From the NCBI RefSeq assembly GCF_028128615.1, contig NZ_AMDP01000061.1, positions 62,001 through 126,000 of the forward strand: a DNA stretch of 64,000 nt, given 5' to 3'. Within the stretch, counting starts at the first letter, position 1. Each line of letters opens with the position of its first letter. Shown here piece after piece: positions 63,730 through 64,000 of this stretch. This stretch comes from Enterococcus sp. 5H. GTDB lineage: Bacteria; Bacillota; Bacilli; Lactobacillales; Enterococcaceae. The position numbers were made by a program, and so were the translations under genes. The notes beneath the pieces are model-generated. The model made no database searches and was not told the DNA's origin. It was given only the letters and a program-made list of their open reading frames with translations.

Positions 63730-64000
63730 TTAAACTAATAGAGCATATAATGAAGAATTATTTTTTAGATCAATAAAATTAGGATCAAATGCTGAAATTT
63801 TTTTGAGTAAGTTAGGTAGTTCTTCTTTCTCTTTTAGTAAAATACCTAAAATAACTGGCCCAGTACCTCGATTGACTTTTTTAGTATACTCAAACCTTGT
63901 AATATCATCGTCCGGACCTAAAATATCAGTTACAAACTCGCGTAAAGCTCCTGGTCTTTGCGGAAAATTGATAACAAAGTAATGCTTCAATCCTTCAAAA
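63730..64000 (-). CDS. ilvA: Threonine ammonia-lyase, C-terminal regulatory domain (partial)
   Basis: Only the last ~90 codons are in the window and the frame runs off the right edge. FVINFPQRPGALREFVTDIL and FEYTKKVNRGTGPVILGILL are the ACT-like regulatory domain of threonine dehydratase IlvA. The gene's catalytic PLP part lies beyond 64000. It turns threonine into 2-oxobutanoate, the first step of isoleucine synthesis. The internal TTG at 63990 is not its start. Confidence 0.85.
   Translation of the reverse strand, partial: FEGLKHYFVINFPQRPGALREFVTDILGPDDDITRFEYTKKVNRGTGPVILGILLKEKEELPNLLKKISAFDPNFIDLKNNSSLYALLV

Overview
The window is AT-rich chromosomal DNA of a low-GC Gram-positive bacterium, most likely Enterococcus or a close relative within the Lactobacillales. 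The evidence is the gene content: FemABX branch-peptide transferase, RelQ, Spx/MecA/CoiA/SpxH, a LevR-type sigma-54 activator with a mannose-family PTS, the mtlA-mtlR-mtlF-mtlD order, OatA and S components of group II ECF transporters. Strong AGGAGG-type ribosome sites and frequent TTG/GTG starts agree with this. The species cannot be fixed from the sequence alone. There are no rRNA or tRNA genes, insertion sequences, prophage genes or CRISPR arrays. Almost all of it is ordinary chromosome.

Layout. 1-9.7 kb: end of coaB, then coaC and panT (pantothenate/CoA), a FemX-like peptidyltransferase, queT behind a preQ1-I riboswitch candidate, a diacylglycerol kinase, a Cys/Met PLP enzyme, recD2 with a phosphatase gene, and a VOC protein. 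9.7-12.1 kb: trmL, rlmA and cutC, with a strong small-RNA candidate between rlmA and trmL. 12.4-19.9 kb: a D-glucosaminate-type dga locus (dgaF, dgaE, PTS IID/IIC/IIB/IIA) driven from a sigma-54 promoter by the divergently named but co-oriented activator dgaR. 20.2-30.2 kb: a block that parallels the Bacillus yjb region (mgtE, rluD-like, nadK, relQ, then CYTH triphosphatase, spxH, pepF, coiA, mecA, spx), concerned with stress signalling and proteolysis. 30.5-35.2 kb: trpS, a half-size ABC exporter, then an AT-rich gene-poor stretch with a structured RNA and a two-gene unit (small membrane protein plus RlaP-like nucleotidyltransferase). 35.4-46.6 kb: HAD hydrolase, a SWIM/SNF2 helicase with sbcC and sbcD (DNA repair), plsC, GNATs, trmN6 and a GIY-YIG gene, ending in a frameshifted GNAT. 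46.6-53.3 kb: LtrA-like membrane protein, a nudF-hypothetical-mtnN-pncA nucleotide salvage group, a lipoprotein and xpaC-telA. 53.4-58.7 kb: mannitol operon. 58.8-64 kb: bioY plus a CHY zinc-finger gene under a BirA operator, an NrtR-like regulator, a GNAT, oatA and the end of ilvA.

Regulation is unusually legible. The following sites can be read directly: a -24/-12 promoter before dgaA; a mtlA promoter with a cre overlapping its -10 and a 9-bp-arm palindrome just upstream of its -35; a BirA operator before bioY; and a preQ1-I riboswitch before queT. Three vitamin-type ECF S components (PanT, QueT, BioY) occur without an EcfA/A'/T module, so they presumably share one encoded elsewhere. The least explained parts are two structured RNAs (about 10300-10414 and 33885-33945), a repeated palindrome at 5741-5797 and 31565-31610 with compensatory changes, and the RlaP/small-membrane-protein pair.
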